Under the pieces are notes generated by a model. The model saw nothing but the letters and a program-made list of their open reading frames with translations. It was not told where the DNA came from and made no database searches. Shown piece by piece: positions 26,238 through 35,948 of a DNA stretch of 64,000 nt. The position numbers and the translations under genes were made by a program. Positions within the stretch are counted from its first letter, which is position 1. Every line of letters starts with the position of its first letter. The DNA lies in contig NZ_CANLEA010000019.1 in NCBI RefSeq assembly GCF_947489565.1, positions 44,297-108,296 on the forward strand, written 5' to 3'. The DNA is from an uncultured Kordia sp. GTDB lineage: Bacteria; Bacteroidota; Bacteroidia; Flavobacteriales; Flavobacteriaceae.

Positions 26238-26822
26238 TTACAATCGTAATGAAAGACTAAATATCAATTGACTTGGTCTCGAATCTAAGGTACCAACTGC
26301 AATATTATTTGAATCTAAAATATTAGCTTCGTTTTGCGAAAATCCTCTTTCATAACGTACATCCAATCCAATATTTCCGAATTTTACAGCAGCTCCAAAA
26401 TTGAATCCTACCGTAATATCATTTTGCACATCAGAAATAGTAGAATTTTCAAAATCGTTATCTAGTGTATATTGAAATGCAGGTCCAGCAAATATGCTCA
26501 ACGGACCAATAACATCTATTCCAAGTAAAATTGGAACGTCAATTTTAGACATATCATAAGCATTAGAGCCGTATTCACTTTTTGTAGCAGTATATACAAC
26601 TTCTGGACGAAGGTATAACTTGCTAAAATTAATTTCATAATACGCGCCTACATGATAACCGATTTTTGCATCCCCGCTATCTTCTAAAATATTTTCTCCT
26701 GCAGTAACAATCTCACGTAACTCTCCGTTGGAGTTAAAATTCAATCCTGCTTTGATTCCAAATTGCGCAAAACAACTTGCCGAAACAAACAGAAGTGCAA
26801 AACATAATAGGTTGTTTTTCAT
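26238..26822 (-). CDS. Outer membrane beta-barrel protein (OMP_b-brl)
   Basis: Signal peptide (MKNNLLCFALLFVSASCFAQ), then an 8-strand barrel of 175 residues opening FGIKAGLNFNSNG and ending LIFSLSLRL with terminal amphipathic strands. Typical of the small porin-like family of Bacteroidota. No substrate is implied. Confidence 0.85.
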   Translation of the reverse strand: MKNNLLCFALLFVSASCFAQFGIKAGLNFNSNGELREIVTAGENILEDSGDAKIGYHVGAYYEINFSKLYLRPEVVYTATKSEYGSNAYDMSKIDVPILLGIDVIGPLSIFAGPAFQYTLDNDFENSTISDVQNDITVGFNFGAAVKFGNIGLDVRYERGFSQNEANILDSNNIAVGTLDSRPSQLIFSLSLRL

Positions 26823-26872
26823 AATGTTAATGTTTAATGTTATACAGTAGAAACGATTTATTTTAGAATCTA

Positions 26873-27832
26873 TTATTTCCTAGTTATAACTTTATTGACC
26901 GCTTTTACAATCGAAGCAGCATTTAATCCATACTTTTCCATCAATTGTGCTGGTGTTCCAGATTCTCCAAATGTATCTTGCGTAGCAACAAATTCTTGTG
27001 GAGTTGGTCTGTGTAAAGCTAACGTACGTGCTACACTTTCTCCCAATCCGCCAAGGAAATTATGCTCTTCAGCAGTAACTACACAACCTGTTTTAGCAAC
27101 AGAGGCTAAAATAGCTTCCTCATCTAATGGCTTTATGGTGTGAATGTTAATCACTTCCGCAGAAATTCCAGCGGCTTCCAATGTTTCTGCTGCTTGTAAT
27201 GCTTCCCAAACTAAATGTCCAGTCGCAACAATAGTAACATCTGTTCCTTCTGTCAATTGTACAGCTTTCCCAATTTCAAACTTTTGATCGGCAGGAGTGA
27301 AGTTTGCTACTTTCGGACGTCCGAAACGTAAATATACAGGTCCGTGAAAATCTGCAATCGCTAACGTTGCTGCTTTGGTTTGATTATAATCACAAGTGTT
27401 AATTACGGTCATTCCTGGCAACATTTTCATCAAACCAATATCTTCTAAAATTTGATGTGTTGCGCCATCTTCTCCTAACGTAATTCCTGCGTGTGAAGCA
27501 CAAATCTTTACATTCTTATCAGAATACGCTACAGATTGACGAATTTGATCGTATACACGACCTGTTGAGAAATTGGCAAAAGTTCCTGTAAACGGAATCT
27601 TTCCACCAATGGTCATTCCTGCGGCAATTCCAATCATATTTGCTTCTGCAATTCCAATCTGGAAAAAACGCTCTGGATGATTGTCTTTAAAAGCATTCAT
27701 TTTTAACGATCCTGTCAAATCTGCACAAAGTGCAACTACGTTTGGATTCGTTTTTCCAAGTTCAGTCAATCCATCCCCGAATCCTGAGCGTGTATCTTTA
27801 CTACCTGTGTTTGTATATTTTTTCATATTCAT
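26873..27832 (-). CDS. Transketolase, C-terminal (pyrimidine/C) subunit
   Basis: The 319-residue protein corresponds to the pyrimidine-binding and C-terminal halves of transketolase: SGFGDGLTELGK, the TPP-activating Glu in RFFQIGIAEANMIGIAAG, and EEHNFLGGLGESVA. Bacteroidota often split the enzyme in two genes. It joins the following N-terminal half to move two-carbon units in the pentose phosphate pathway. Start at MNMKKY or the second Met (27826) cannot be told apart. Confidence 0.9.
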   Translation of the reverse strand: MNMKKYTNTGSKDTRSGFGDGLTELGKTNPNVVALCADLTGSLKMNAFKDNHPERFFQIGIAEANMIGIAAGMTIGGKIPFTGTFANFSTGRVYDQIRQSVAYSDKNVKICASHAGITLGEDGATHQILEDIGLMKMLPGMTVINTCDYNQTKAATLAIADFHGPVYLRFGRPKVANFTPADQKFEIGKAVQLTEGTDVTIVATGHLVWEALQAAETLEAAGISAEVINIHTIKPLDEEAILASVAKTGCVVTAEEHNFLGGLGESVARTLALHRPTPQEFVATQDTFGESGTPAQLMEKYGLNAASIVKAVNKVITRK

Positions 27833-27895
27833 TATCCACGAAAGTGGATATCTATTTTTTGATTAAACTTCGTTTATAGAAAATTTAGTTGCGAT

Positions 27896-28741
27896 TTAAT
27901 AATCACCTAAAGTTTCAGGGTTTTGAGCTAAAGCGCTTTCCAATTGCTCATCATTCGGAGCTTTTCCGTGCCAAGCATGTGTGTTCATCATAAAATCAAC
28001 ACCATTCCCCATTTCCGTATGCAATAATACAACCACAGGTTTTCCATTTCCAGTCTTCGCTTTTGCTGCGGCCATTCCGTCTTTTATTGCTTGGATGTTG
28101 TTTCCGTCTTCAATCTCTAATACTTCCCAACCAAAAGCTTCAAACTTAGCTGAAAGCGAACCTAAAGGCAATACATCATCGGTAGCACCATCAATTTGTT
28201 TCTTATTATAATCAACCGTTGCGATGTAATTGTCAACATTGTTTCCAGCGGCATACATAGCAGCTTCCCAAATTTGTCCTTCTTGTAATTCGCCATCACC
28301 ATGTAAAGAATATACCAAGTGATTGTCACCATTTAACTTTTTCGTCAAAGCAGTTCCAATAGCAACCGACATTCCTTGTCCTAATGAACCAGAAGCAATG
28401 CGGATTCCAGGCAAACCTTCATGCGTAGTTGGGTGTCCTTGCAAGCGAGAATCTAACAAACGAAACGTATTCAATTCGTCTACAGGGAAATAGCCTCTTC
28501 GTGCTAAAACACTATAAATTACAGGGGAAATATGACCATTTGATAAAAAGAAAACATCTTCTTCTTTACCATCCATAGCAAAACCATCGTTCAGCTTCAT
28601 GATGTCATTGTATAGAGTGACTAAAAATTCGGCACAACCTAGTGAACCTCCTGGATGACCAGAATTTACTTTGTGTACCATTCTCAAGATATCTCTACGT
28701 ACTTGAGTTACTAAATTTTCTAACGATTTGTTATCAGACAT
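27896..28741 (-). CDS. Transketolase, N-terminal (pyrophosphate-binding) subunit
   Basis: Starting at MSDNKSLENL (an in-frame ATG 15 codons upstream is unlikely because it lies inside the promoter), the protein shows the TPP-binding motif HGDGELQEGQIWEAA with a following NVDNYIATVDYNKKQ. It pairs with the C-terminal half encoded 63 bases downstream. The full heteromer catalyses reversible ketol transfer between xylulose-5-phosphate and aldose phosphates. Confidence 0.92.
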   Translation of the reverse strand: MSDNKSLENLVTQVRRDILRMVHKVNSGHPGGSLGCAEFLVTLYNDIMKLNDGFAMDGKEEDVFFLSNGHISPVIYSVLARRGYFPVDELNTFRLLDSRLQGHPTTHEGLPGIRIASGSLGQGMSVAIGTALTKKLNGDNHLVYSLHGDGELQEGQIWEAAMYAAGNNVDNYIATVDYNKKQIDGATDDVLPLGSLSAKFEAFGWEVLEIEDGNNIQAIKDGMAAAKAKTGNGKPVVVLLHTEMGNGVDFMMNTHAWHGKAPNDEQLESALAQNPETLGDY

Positions 28742-28772
28742 TGTGTATTTGTTAGTAGTTTTTGTAAAGCAC

Positions 28773-28802
28773 CAAAAGTAAGTCATAAAATAGCGTTAAC
28801 AA
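28773..28802 (-). promoter_or_regulatory. Promoter for the transketolase genes
   Basis: On the minus strand TTG is followed after 19 bases by TACTTTTG (28773-28780), matching the Bacteroidota -33/-7 consensus. The start codon lies 31 bases downstream. Confidence 0.7.
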
Positions 28803-28978
28803 AAGAACTTTGCAGGCTTTTATTAACGAAATACTGTGAATAAACTACAAAGTCTAAAAAAGTGTATAAATGTTTGATAATGAATTGATAATGGTTGTTC
28901 GGGTTTTGAAATGTTTTTTCAAATTATAACGATCATTTTTATTTCAGATGTTCACTCTTTACTTTTATTTAAATTATT

Positions 28979-28986
28979 TAGATTTG
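28979..28986 (+). promoter_or_regulatory. Putative -7 element for the next hypothetical gene
   Basis: TAGATTTG matches TAnnTTTG, 17 bases before the start codon. The -33 partner is not clear. Confidence 0.35.
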
Positions 28987-29002
28987 TAAAAATTACATAA
29001 TC

Positions 29003-29710
29003 ATGAATATAAATAGACTATTACTTATTGCTTGTTTAATTTTATCACAATTAGTTTTTTCACAAGATCAATCAGAAAAAATAGATAAAGACATCATCAA
29101 ATTCACAAATGGTAATATTAAAGAAGGGAAAGTAGATTTGTATGGAATTTATAACCCTAAAAAAAATAGGAAAATTCAACTTTGCGATAATAATTATAAG
29201 AATTGTAAAGAATATAAACTTTCCAATATTGATAATATTACAATTATTAGAGACTTTAGAAAAAGTCTAAAGGGCATGTATCAAATGTATCCCAATTTAA
29301 AGTCAGGAGAGAGAATTGATATAACTAAAAAGCATTATGCTGAATTTAAAATTTTATATAACCCTAAAAAAGGATCTGATACTCCGCTAGCCAGTAAATT
29401 AATTTTTAAAGGTGAAAATCACAATTACTATTCATTTAATGGAAAAGGTCTAAAATTTATATTTAATACGAGTGGTCCAAATGGAAATACCCTTGGGACT
29501 TCTTATAACCATTTAGTTTTTGTCACAGAAAAAGGAAGTAACTTTATTAAGTATAAATTTCAACATAAAACGAACAAAAAAACTTTAAAAACATTAAAAA
29601 AGTTATTTAGTAATTGTAATGGAATTATTGCAGAATCTAAAAAGAAGAATAAAGAAATTAAGAAGAAACCGCTTGTTCATTTTCTTAAAATTCTTGACAA
29701 ATGTTTGTAA
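29003..29710 (+). CDS. Secreted protein of unknown function
   Basis: A signal peptide (MNINRLLLIACLILSQLVFSQ) precedes 215 residues rich in Lys, Asn and Tyr, with beta-prone strands (IKFTNGNIKEGKVDLYGIY). It has a very basic tail. No family recognised. Confidence 0.62.
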   Translation: MNINRLLLIACLILSQLVFSQDQSEKIDKDIIKFTNGNIKEGKVDLYGIYNPKKNRKIQLCDNNYKNCKEYKLSNIDNITIIRDFRKSLKGMYQMYPNLKSGERIDITKKHYAEFKILYNPKKGSDTPLASKLIFKGENHNYYSFNGKGLKFIFNTSGPNGNTLGTSYNHLVFVTEKGSNFIKYKFQHKTNKKTLKTLKKLFSNCNGIIAESKKKNKEIKKKPLVHFLKILDKCL

Positions 29711-29792
29711 AGAATAGTTTGATATACTTAATGATAATTTATAGTTATTAAATTTTAAGTTTTCATTAGCGAAATCATCAGTAAATCTTACC

Positions 29793-29800
29793 TATATTTG
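29793..29800 (+). promoter_or_regulatory. Putative -7 element for the tgt gene or operon
   Basis: TATATTTG lies 110 bases before the ATG of tgt, which would leave a leader of about 100 bases with complementary GAAGCC and GGCTTTC segments. A -33 match was not found. Confidence 0.35.
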
Positions 29801-29909
29801 CCAACTGATGAAGCCGCTATGTAATGCGATTTTTTAATATTTTTTAGGCTTTCGCCAGAAGAATCTCGCGGTAACACACAAACAATTAGTAGGCAATAGC
29901 GATACGATA

Positions 29910-31040
29910 ATGAAATTTGATTTAAAAGGAAAAGATCCACTAAGCAAAGCAAGAGCAGGCGTACTGACGACCGATCATGGAACGATAGAAACGCCTATTT
30001 TTATGCCAGTGGGAACCATAGGAACGGTAAAAGGTGTACATCAACGCGAATTGAAAGAAGATATCAATCCTGATATTATTTTAGGAAATACCTATCACTT
30101 ATACTTACGTCCGCAAACCGAAATTCTCGAAAAAGCAGGTGGATTGCATAAATTCATTAATTGGGATCGTAATATTTTGACAGATTCAGGAGGGTATCAA
30201 GTATATTCTTTATCTGCCAACAGAAAAATAAAAGAAGAAGGTGTAAAGTTTAAATCACATATTGATGGTTCATACCATTTCTTTACGCCAGAAAATGTCA
30301 TGGAAATTCAACGTACTATTGGTGCTGATATCATCATGGCTTTTGACGAATGTACGCCATATCCATGTGATTACCGTTATGCGAAACGTTCGATGCACAT
30401 GACACATCGTTGGTTGGACAGATGTATTGCACATTTAGAAAAAACACCTTACAAATACGATTACAGTCAAGCATTTTTCCCAATTGTTCAAGGAAGTACG
30501 TACAAAGACTTACGAAAACAATCAGCAGAATTTATTGCTTCACGAGATGCAGTAGGAAATGCCATTGGAGGATTATCGGTTGGAGAACCTGCTGAAGAAA
30601 TGTATGCTATGACAGATGTAGTATGTGAAATTCTTCCCGAAGACAAACCTCGATATTTAATGGGCGTTGGAACTCCAATCAATATTCTAGAAAATATTGC
30701 TTTAGGTGTTGATATGTTTGACTGTGTGATGCCAACACGTAACGCCAGAAACGGAATGTTATTTACAGCACACGGAACCATCAACATCAAAAATAAAAAA
30801 TGGGCAGACGATTTTTCTCCTATTGATGAAATGGGCATTACATACGTAGATTTAGAATATTCAAAAGCATACGTACGTCACTTATTCACTGTAAATGAAT
30901 TGCTTGGAAAACAAATTGCCACCATACACAACTTAGGATTCTATCTTTGGTTGGTTAGAGAAGCGAGAAAACATATATTAGCGGGAGATTTTAATGAATG
31001 GAAGAACAAGATGGTCAAACAAATGGATAAACGTCTATAA
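29910..31040 (+). CDS. tgt: Queuine tRNA-ribosyltransferase
   Basis: The 376-residue enzyme shows the catalytic and zinc signatures of bacterial TGT: DSGGYQVYSL, MAFDECTPYPCDY, GGLSVGEPAEEMYAM, GVDMFDCVMPTRNARNG (nucleophile Asp in this motif), and the CVMP/HLF zinc region near the end. It exchanges guanine for preQ1 in the wobble position of tRNAs for Asp, Asn, His and Tyr. The following permease gene is 8 bases away, so they likely form one transcript. Confidence 0.97.
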   Translation: MKFDLKGKDPLSKARAGVLTTDHGTIETPIFMPVGTIGTVKGVHQRELKEDINPDIILGNTYHLYLRPQTEILEKAGGLHKFINWDRNILTDSGGYQVYSLSANRKIKEEGVKFKSHIDGSYHFFTPENVMEIQRTIGADIIMAFDECTPYPCDYRYAKRSMHMTHRWLDRCIAHLEKTPYKYDYSQAFFPIVQGSTYKDLRKQSAEFIASRDAVGNAIGGLSVGEPAEEMYAMTDVVCEILPEDKPRYLMGVGTPINILENIALGVDMFDCVMPTRNARNGMLFTAHGTINIKNKKWADDFSPIDEMGITYVDLEYSKAYVRHLFTVNELLGKQIATIHNLGFYLWLVREARKHILAGDFNEWKNKMVKQMDKRL

Positions 31041-31048
31041 TATAGCGC

Positions 31049-32128
31049 ATGAAAATATTAGATTGGTACATCATTAAAAAATATCTACTAACATTCTCTG
31101 TAATGTTACTGCTATTTGTTCCTATTGGAATCATGGTTGATATTTCTGAGAATATTGATAAAATGTTGGCTACCAAAGCGCCAACAGACGAAATTATCAT
31201 GTATTACGTGAATTTTGTCCTATATTTTGCCAATCTCTTATTTCCTATATTTTTATTTCTTTCAGTGATTTGGTTTACGTCCAAAATGGCGAATGATACC
31301 GAAATCATTGCAATTTTAAGTTCAGGAGTTTCTTATTTACGTTTCCTGCGTCCATTCTTAGTGGCAGCAACAATTGTAGCAGTTTTTGCTTTTGTGATGG
31401 GAATGTACATTGTTCCCAATGCCAGTAAAGGTTTCAATGAATTTCGATTTGAATACATAAAAAAAGGACGTAAAAAAATACGTGACAACTCCGAAATCTA
31501 TAAGCAAATCACCAACAATGATTTTATCTATTTAAAAACGTTTAACTTCAAAAGTGGACGTGGAGATCATTTTACGTTAGAGCATTTTGAGGACAATCTA
31601 TTGAAGTATAAACTACAAGCGCGTACCATAAAATATAATCCAGAAGATAGTACATATACATTGCGTGGTTATAAAAAACGTATTGTGGGCGCTATGAATG
31701 ATAGTTTAATTAGCGAACGAAAGTTAGATACTATTTTCCCGTTTGATGTAGAAGATTTAACGCCAGTAACGTATATGGCAGAAACCTTAAACTATCAAGA
31801 ATTAGATAAATTCATTGAGAAAGAAAAACAATCAGGTTCGCCAAATGTCAACAAGCATTTACTAGTAAAATACAAGCGTTGGAGTTTGCCAATTACGGCG
31901 TTTATTCTAACCATTATTGCGGTTGCGGTATCTTCTATGAAACGTAGAGGAGGAATGGGAATCAACCTTGCTTTCGGAATCTCTATAGCATTTATATACA
32001 TTTTCTTTGATAAGATATTTGGCACGATGGCAGAAAAATCTGGATTCTCTCCAATGTTAGCAGTTTGGGTTCCTAATCTTGTCTTTGGTGTATTAGCCCT
32101 ATATTTGTTGTACAATGCTAGGCGATAA
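31049..32128 (+). CDS. LptF/LptG family permease
   Basis: A 359-residue inner-membrane protein with helices near residues 12-35, 55-80, 98-120 and three more at the C-terminus (residues 276-358), and a large periplasmic beta-jellyroll-like part between them. This matches YjgP/YjgQ permeases that extract lipopolysaccharide from the inner membrane with LptB. It overlaps the next gene by 14 bases. Which of LptF or LptG it is cannot be decided here. Confidence 0.9.
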   Translation: MKILDWYIIKKYLLTFSVMLLLFVPIGIMVDISENIDKMLATKAPTDEIIMYYVNFVLYFANLLFPIFLFLSVIWFTSKMANDTEIIAILSSGVSYLRFLRPFLVAATIVAVFAFVMGMYIVPNASKGFNEFRFEYIKKGRKKIRDNSEIYKQITNNDFIYLKTFNFKSGRGDHFTLEHFEDNLLKYKLQARTIKYNPEDSTYTLRGYKKRIVGAMNDSLISERKLDTIFPFDVEDLTPVTYMAETLNYQELDKFIEKEKQSGSPNVNKHLLVKYKRWSLPITAFILTIIAVAVSSMKRRGGMGINLAFGISIAFIYIFFDKIFGTMAEKSGFSPMLAVWVPNLVFGVLALYLLYNARR

Positions 32129-33026
32129 ACTCAAAAACTATTTACATCTACATCTATTAGTCTTTATAGCTGGTTTTACAGCAATATTAGGAAAACTAAT
32201 TACGATCAAAGCAATTCCACTAGTTTGGTTTCGTATGCTCATTGCAGGTATATTGATGTTTGCGTTTATCAAAATCTCAAAAATCAAACTAAAAATTTCG
32301 CTCAAAACATTTTTTAAGTTTGCCATTGCGGGTATTGTCGTCGCATTGCATTGGATTACGTTTTTTGGCGCTATCGATGTATCAAATGTTTCCATTACGC
32401 TAGTCATGTTCTCTACAGGTGCGTTTTTTGCCTCGTTCATAGAACCGATAGTCTACAAGCGAAAAATTGTATGGTACGAAATTATATTTGGAATTATTGT
32501 CATTGTTGGAGTTTCCATCATTTTGAATACAGAATTTAAATATATCAACGGAATTCTTTTAGGAGTTTCTTCTGCTTTTTTATCCGCATTATTTTCGGTA
32601 TTGAACGGTAAATTTGTAGAAAGTCACAATGCATCGACCATTTCGTTTTACGAATTTATCTGTGGAGTGGCATTTATTTCTATCTATTTAGCGTTTGCCG
32701 CAGATGGATTCATGAAAGAAAACTTCTTTGTTTTAGAAACTAACGATTGGATATACATCTTTATATTAGCATCAATTTGTACGGCGTATGCATTTATTGC
32801 TTCCACGTACATCATGCGCTATATAAGCCCATATACAGTGGTGTTGACCTATAATTTAGAAATCATTTACGGAATTATTTTAGCCTTAATTCTATTCCCA
32901 ATAGATGAAAAAATGAGCCCAGGATTTTACTACGGAAGCTTGCTTGTCGTGGCGACAGTTTTAGCAAATGGAATCCTAAAAAATCGTAGAAAAAGAAAAT
33001 CAGGAGATGGCATTGATATTTCCTAA
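32115..33026 (+). CDS. DMT-superfamily EamA transporter
   Basis: Ten hydrophobic segments in 303 residues arranged as two EamA repeats. The second repeat contains STYIMRYISPYTVVLTYNLE. Members export metabolites or amino acids; substrate unknown. It follows the LptF/G gene with a 14-base overlap and may share its transcript. Confidence 0.9.
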   Translation: MLGDKLKNYLHLHLLVFIAGFTAILGKLITIKAIPLVWFRMLIAGILMFAFIKISKIKLKISLKTFFKFAIAGIVVALHWITFFGAIDVSNVSITLVMFSTGAFFASFIEPIVYKRKIVWYEIIFGIIVIVGVSIILNTEFKYINGILLGVSSAFLSALFSVLNGKFVESHNASTISFYEFICGVAFISIYLAFAADGFMKENFFVLETNDWIYIFILASICTAYAFIASTYIMRYISPYTVVLTYNLEIIYGIILALILFPIDEKMSPGFYYGSLLVVATVLANGILKNRRKRKSGDGIDIS

Positions 33027-33044
33027 ATTAAAGTTTTATATTTG
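33013..33044 (+). promoter_or_regulatory. Promoter for accA
   Basis: TTG (33013-33015) and TATATTTG (33037-33044) are 21 bases apart; the start codon is 33 bases downstream. Confidence 0.65.
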
Positions 33045-33076
33045 TAAACTGAAACAACTAAACGTATACTCAAAGC

Positions 33077-34030
33077 ATGGAATATTTAGAGTTTGAGCTA
33101 CCTATTAAGGAATTAAAAGATCAATTGACAAAATGCCAAGCAATTGGCGATGAAAGTGACATTGATGTTACAGAAACATGTCAACAGATCGAGAAAAAAT
33201 TAGAAGCAACCAAAAAAGATATCTATAAAAACCTATCGGCTTGGCAACGTGTACAATTGTCACGTCATCCAAACAGACCGTATACCTTAGATTATATCAA
33301 CGCATTGTGTGGAGATTCTTTCTTAGAATTACACGGAGATCGTAATGTAAAAGACGATAAAGCAATGATTGGTGGATTGGGTAAAATTGGTGATCAATCG
33401 TATATGTTTATTGGCCAACAAAAAGGATACAATACCAAAACACGTCAGTACCGAAACTTCGGAATGGCAAATCCTGAAGGTTATAGAAAAGCATTGCGTT
33501 TAATGAAATCTGCAGAAAAATTTGGAATTCCTGTAGTGACATTAATTGATACTCCGGGAGCGTATCCAGGATTAGAAGCGGAAGAGCGCGGACAAGGAGA
33601 AGCAATTGCAAGAAATATTTTAGAAATGACACGTTTAAAAGTACCAATCATCACGGTTATTATTGGTGAAGGTGCTTCTGGTGGAGCTTTAGGAATAGGA
33701 GTAGGAGATAGCGTATTAATGCTTGAAAACTCTTGGTATTCTGTAATTTCTCCAGAAAACTGTTCATCTATCTTATGGAGAAGCTGGGAACACAAAGAAA
33801 AAGCAGCAGACGCTTTAAAGTTAACAGCAACGGATGCAATGAAAATCAAAGTAATTGATGAAATCATCCAAGAACCACTTGGTGGCGCACATACAGATCG
33901 TGAAGGAACCTTCATTGCAGTTCGTGATGCCATTGTTGAACATTATGACAAATTAAAAAACTTATCACAAGAAGATTTAGTAAGTTCTCGTATGGAAAAG
34001 TATTCCAAAATGGGAGAATTTAAAGGATAA
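33077..34030 (+). CDS. accA: Acetyl-CoA carboxylase carboxyltransferase subunit alpha
   Basis: The 317-residue protein matches AccA from the N-terminal helices ([14 protein letters not shown]) through [58 protein letters not shown] and [18 protein letters not shown]. It transfers the carboxyl group from biotin to acetyl-CoA together with AccD, starting fatty-acid synthesis. Full length. Confidence 0.97.
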   Translation: MEYLEFELPIKELKDQLTKCQAIGDESDIDVTETCQQIEKKLEATKKDIYKNLSAWQRVQLSRHPNRPYTLDYINALCGDSFLELHGDRNVKDDKAMIGGLGKIGDQSYMFIGQQKGYNTKTRQYRNFGMANPEGYRKALRLMKSAEKFGIPVVTLIDTPGAYPGLEAEERGQGEAIARNILEMTRLKVPIITVIIGEGASGGALGIGVGDSVLMLENSWYSVISPENCSSILWRSWEHKEKAADALKLTATDAMKIKVIDEIIQEPLGGAHTDREGTFIAVRDAIVEHYDKLKNLSQEDLVSSRMEKYSKMGEFKG

Positions 34031-34053
34031 ACCTATACTACATAGGGAAGACG

Positions 34054-34083
34054 AAAAATCCGAAGTGAAGACTTCGGATTTTT
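34054..34083 (+). terminator. Terminator of accA
   Basis: AAAAATCCGAAGT and ACTTCGGATTTTT form a perfect 13-base stem around the loop GAAG, with a T8 run. Confidence 0.9.
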
Positions 34084-34175
34084 TTTCCGCTTATTAACAA
34101 AAAAAAGAACTTATCAACAATTTCTTATTATAAATTAAAGTTTAAAAAGTAAAAGGATTAGTTACTTTCGCAGTC

Positions 34176-35726
34176 ATGGAAAATGTAAACCCTAAGCAAA
34201 CATATAAAACTGATAAAAGCAATTTAATAAACCTTGAGAAAGGAAAATTACCTCCACAAGCCATCGATTTGGAAGAAGTTGTACTTGGTGCAATGATGAT
34301 TGACAAAAAAGGTGTTGATGAGGTAATTGATATTCTAAGTCCAGACGCTTTCTATAAAGAAGCGAATAAACACGTATATGAAGCCATTTTTCAACTGTTT
34401 GAAAACTCTGAGCCAATTGACTTGTTGACGGTTTCGTCGCAGCTTCGTAAAAATGGAAACTTAGAAATTGTTGGTGGCGATTTTTATCTGATTTCACTCA
34501 CACAAAAAGTATCTTCTTCGGCACATATTGAATTTCATGCACGTATCATCTTGCAGAAATTTATTCAACGTAGTTTGATTAAAATCTCTAATGAAATTAT
34601 TGAAGATGCTTACGATGAGACTACAGACGTTTTCTCATTATTAGATAAAGCAGAATCACGCTTGTATGAAGTAACGCAGGGAAACATTAAAAAATCGTCG
34701 GAAACGGCGCAAAGTTTGGTAATTCAAGCCAAGAAAAAAATTGAAGAAATTTCCAATAAAGAAGGTTTGAGTGGTATTCCGACCGGATTTACCAAATTAG
34801 ACAAACTAACTTCCGGATGGCAGCCGAGTGATTTAATTATTGTCGCAGCACGTCCAGGTATGGGAAAAACGGCATTGACCTTATCGATGGCACGAAACAT
34901 TGCGGTTGACCAAAATATACCCGTAGCATTCTTCTCTTTAGAGATGGCTTCTGTACAGTTAATTACACGTTTAATTTCATCAGAAACTGGTTTGTCTTCT
35001 GAAAAACTTCGTACAGGAAAACTAGCCAAACACGAATGGGAACAATTAAATGTAAAAGTAAAAGGACTTGAAAAAGCACCTTTATTTATTGATGATACGC
35101 CATCGCTTTCCATCTTCGATTTACGTGCAAAAGCGCGTCGTTTGGCATCGCAGCACGGAATTAGAATGATTATGATTGATTACTTGCAGTTAATGACCGC
35201 AGGTGGAAGTCAAAAAGGAGGAAACCGTGAACAGGAAATCTCGATGATTTCTCGTAACCTAAAAGCATTAGCAAAAGAATTATACGTTCCGGTAATTGCC
35301 TTATCTCAGTTATCACGTGCGGTAGAAACACGTGGAGGAAGCAAACGTCCGTTACTTTCTGATTTACGTGAATCGGGTGCGATTGAGCAGGATGCGGATA
35401 TTGTATCGTTTATTTACCGTCCAGAATACTATAAAATTGAAGAATGGGATGATGAAGAACGTTCTCCAACTGATGGACAAGCAGAATTCATTGTAGCAAA
35501 ACACAGGAATGGTGGTTTGGATAACATTCGACTCAAATTCTTAGGACACTTAGGTAAGTTTGATAACTTAGAAACCTTTGATTCGCCGTTTGAATTCCAT
35601 TCGAAAATGAACGATGCCGCAAACGATGATACATTGAAACCAGATACTTTTCCAAGTGCAGATGAAGCGTTCGGGAGTTCTATGAATGATGATTTTAATC
35701 CAGACGATAACGAAGTTCCTTTCTAA
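34176..35726 (+). CDS. dnaB: Replicative DNA helicase
   Basis: The N-terminal domain (residues 25-125, PPQAIDLEEVVLGAMMIDKK) is followed by the RecA-like core with Walker A AARPGMGKTALTLS near residue 228, Walker B MIMIDYLQLM, and ALSQLSRAVETRGGSKRPLL with arginine finger region DADIVSFIYRPEYY. It unwinds DNA ahead of the fork as a hexamer. An acidic C-terminal tail is usual for the phylum. No intein was found. Confidence 0.97.
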   Translation: MENVNPKQTYKTDKSNLINLEKGKLPPQAIDLEEVVLGAMMIDKKGVDEVIDILSPDAFYKEANKHVYEAIFQLFENSEPIDLLTVSSQLRKNGNLEIVGGDFYLISLTQKVSSSAHIEFHARIILQKFIQRSLIKISNEIIEDAYDETTDVFSLLDKAESRLYEVTQGNIKKSSETAQSLVIQAKKKIEEISNKEGLSGIPTGFTKLDKLTSGWQPSDLIIVAARPGMGKTALTLSMARNIAVDQNIPVAFFSLEMASVQLITRLISSETGLSSEKLRTGKLAKHEWEQLNVKVKGLEKAPLFIDDTPSLSIFDLRAKARRLASQHGIRMIMIDYLQLMTAGGSQKGGNREQEISMISRNLKALAKELYVPVIALSQLSRAVETRGGSKRPLLSDLRESGAIEQDADIVSFIYRPEYYKIEEWDDEERSPTDGQAEFIVAKHRNGGLDNIRLKFLGHLGKFDNLETFDSPFEFHSKMNDAANDDTLKPDTFPSADEAFGSSMNDDFNPDDNEVPF

Positions 35727-35859
35727 GAAATCCGTATTTTTGTAATAGCTATTTTCTGATGTGCCTTCTTTTATCGAATGGAAGTATTCAGTAAAATAAT
35801 AAGATGTCAAATCGAGCATTATCGAAGTGACACTAAGGTTTTTTACGATTGAATTTCAG

Positions 35860-35930
35860 TTGTCATTCCGCACTAGATGCGGAATCCACTTTTGAAATTC
35901 TTGGGATTCCTGCCTACGCAGGAGTGACAA
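35860..35930. repeat. Compound palindromic repeat (GTCATTCC...GGAGTGAC type)
   Basis: The outer arms TTGTCATTCC and GGAGTGACAA enclose two smaller hairpins, ATTCCGCA/TGCGGAAT and TCCTGC/GCAGGA. This kind of sequence is widespread in bacterial intergenic DNA, and is probably a non-autonomous repeat that also forms a terminator for dnaB. Confidence 0.7.
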
Positions 35931-35948
35931 ACAAAATAGAACAATTAC

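Noticed and set aside
27896..28786. Upstream start of the transketolase N-subunit at 28786
   Set aside because: The frame extends across the -7 box; MSDNKSLENL is the conserved-looking N-terminus.
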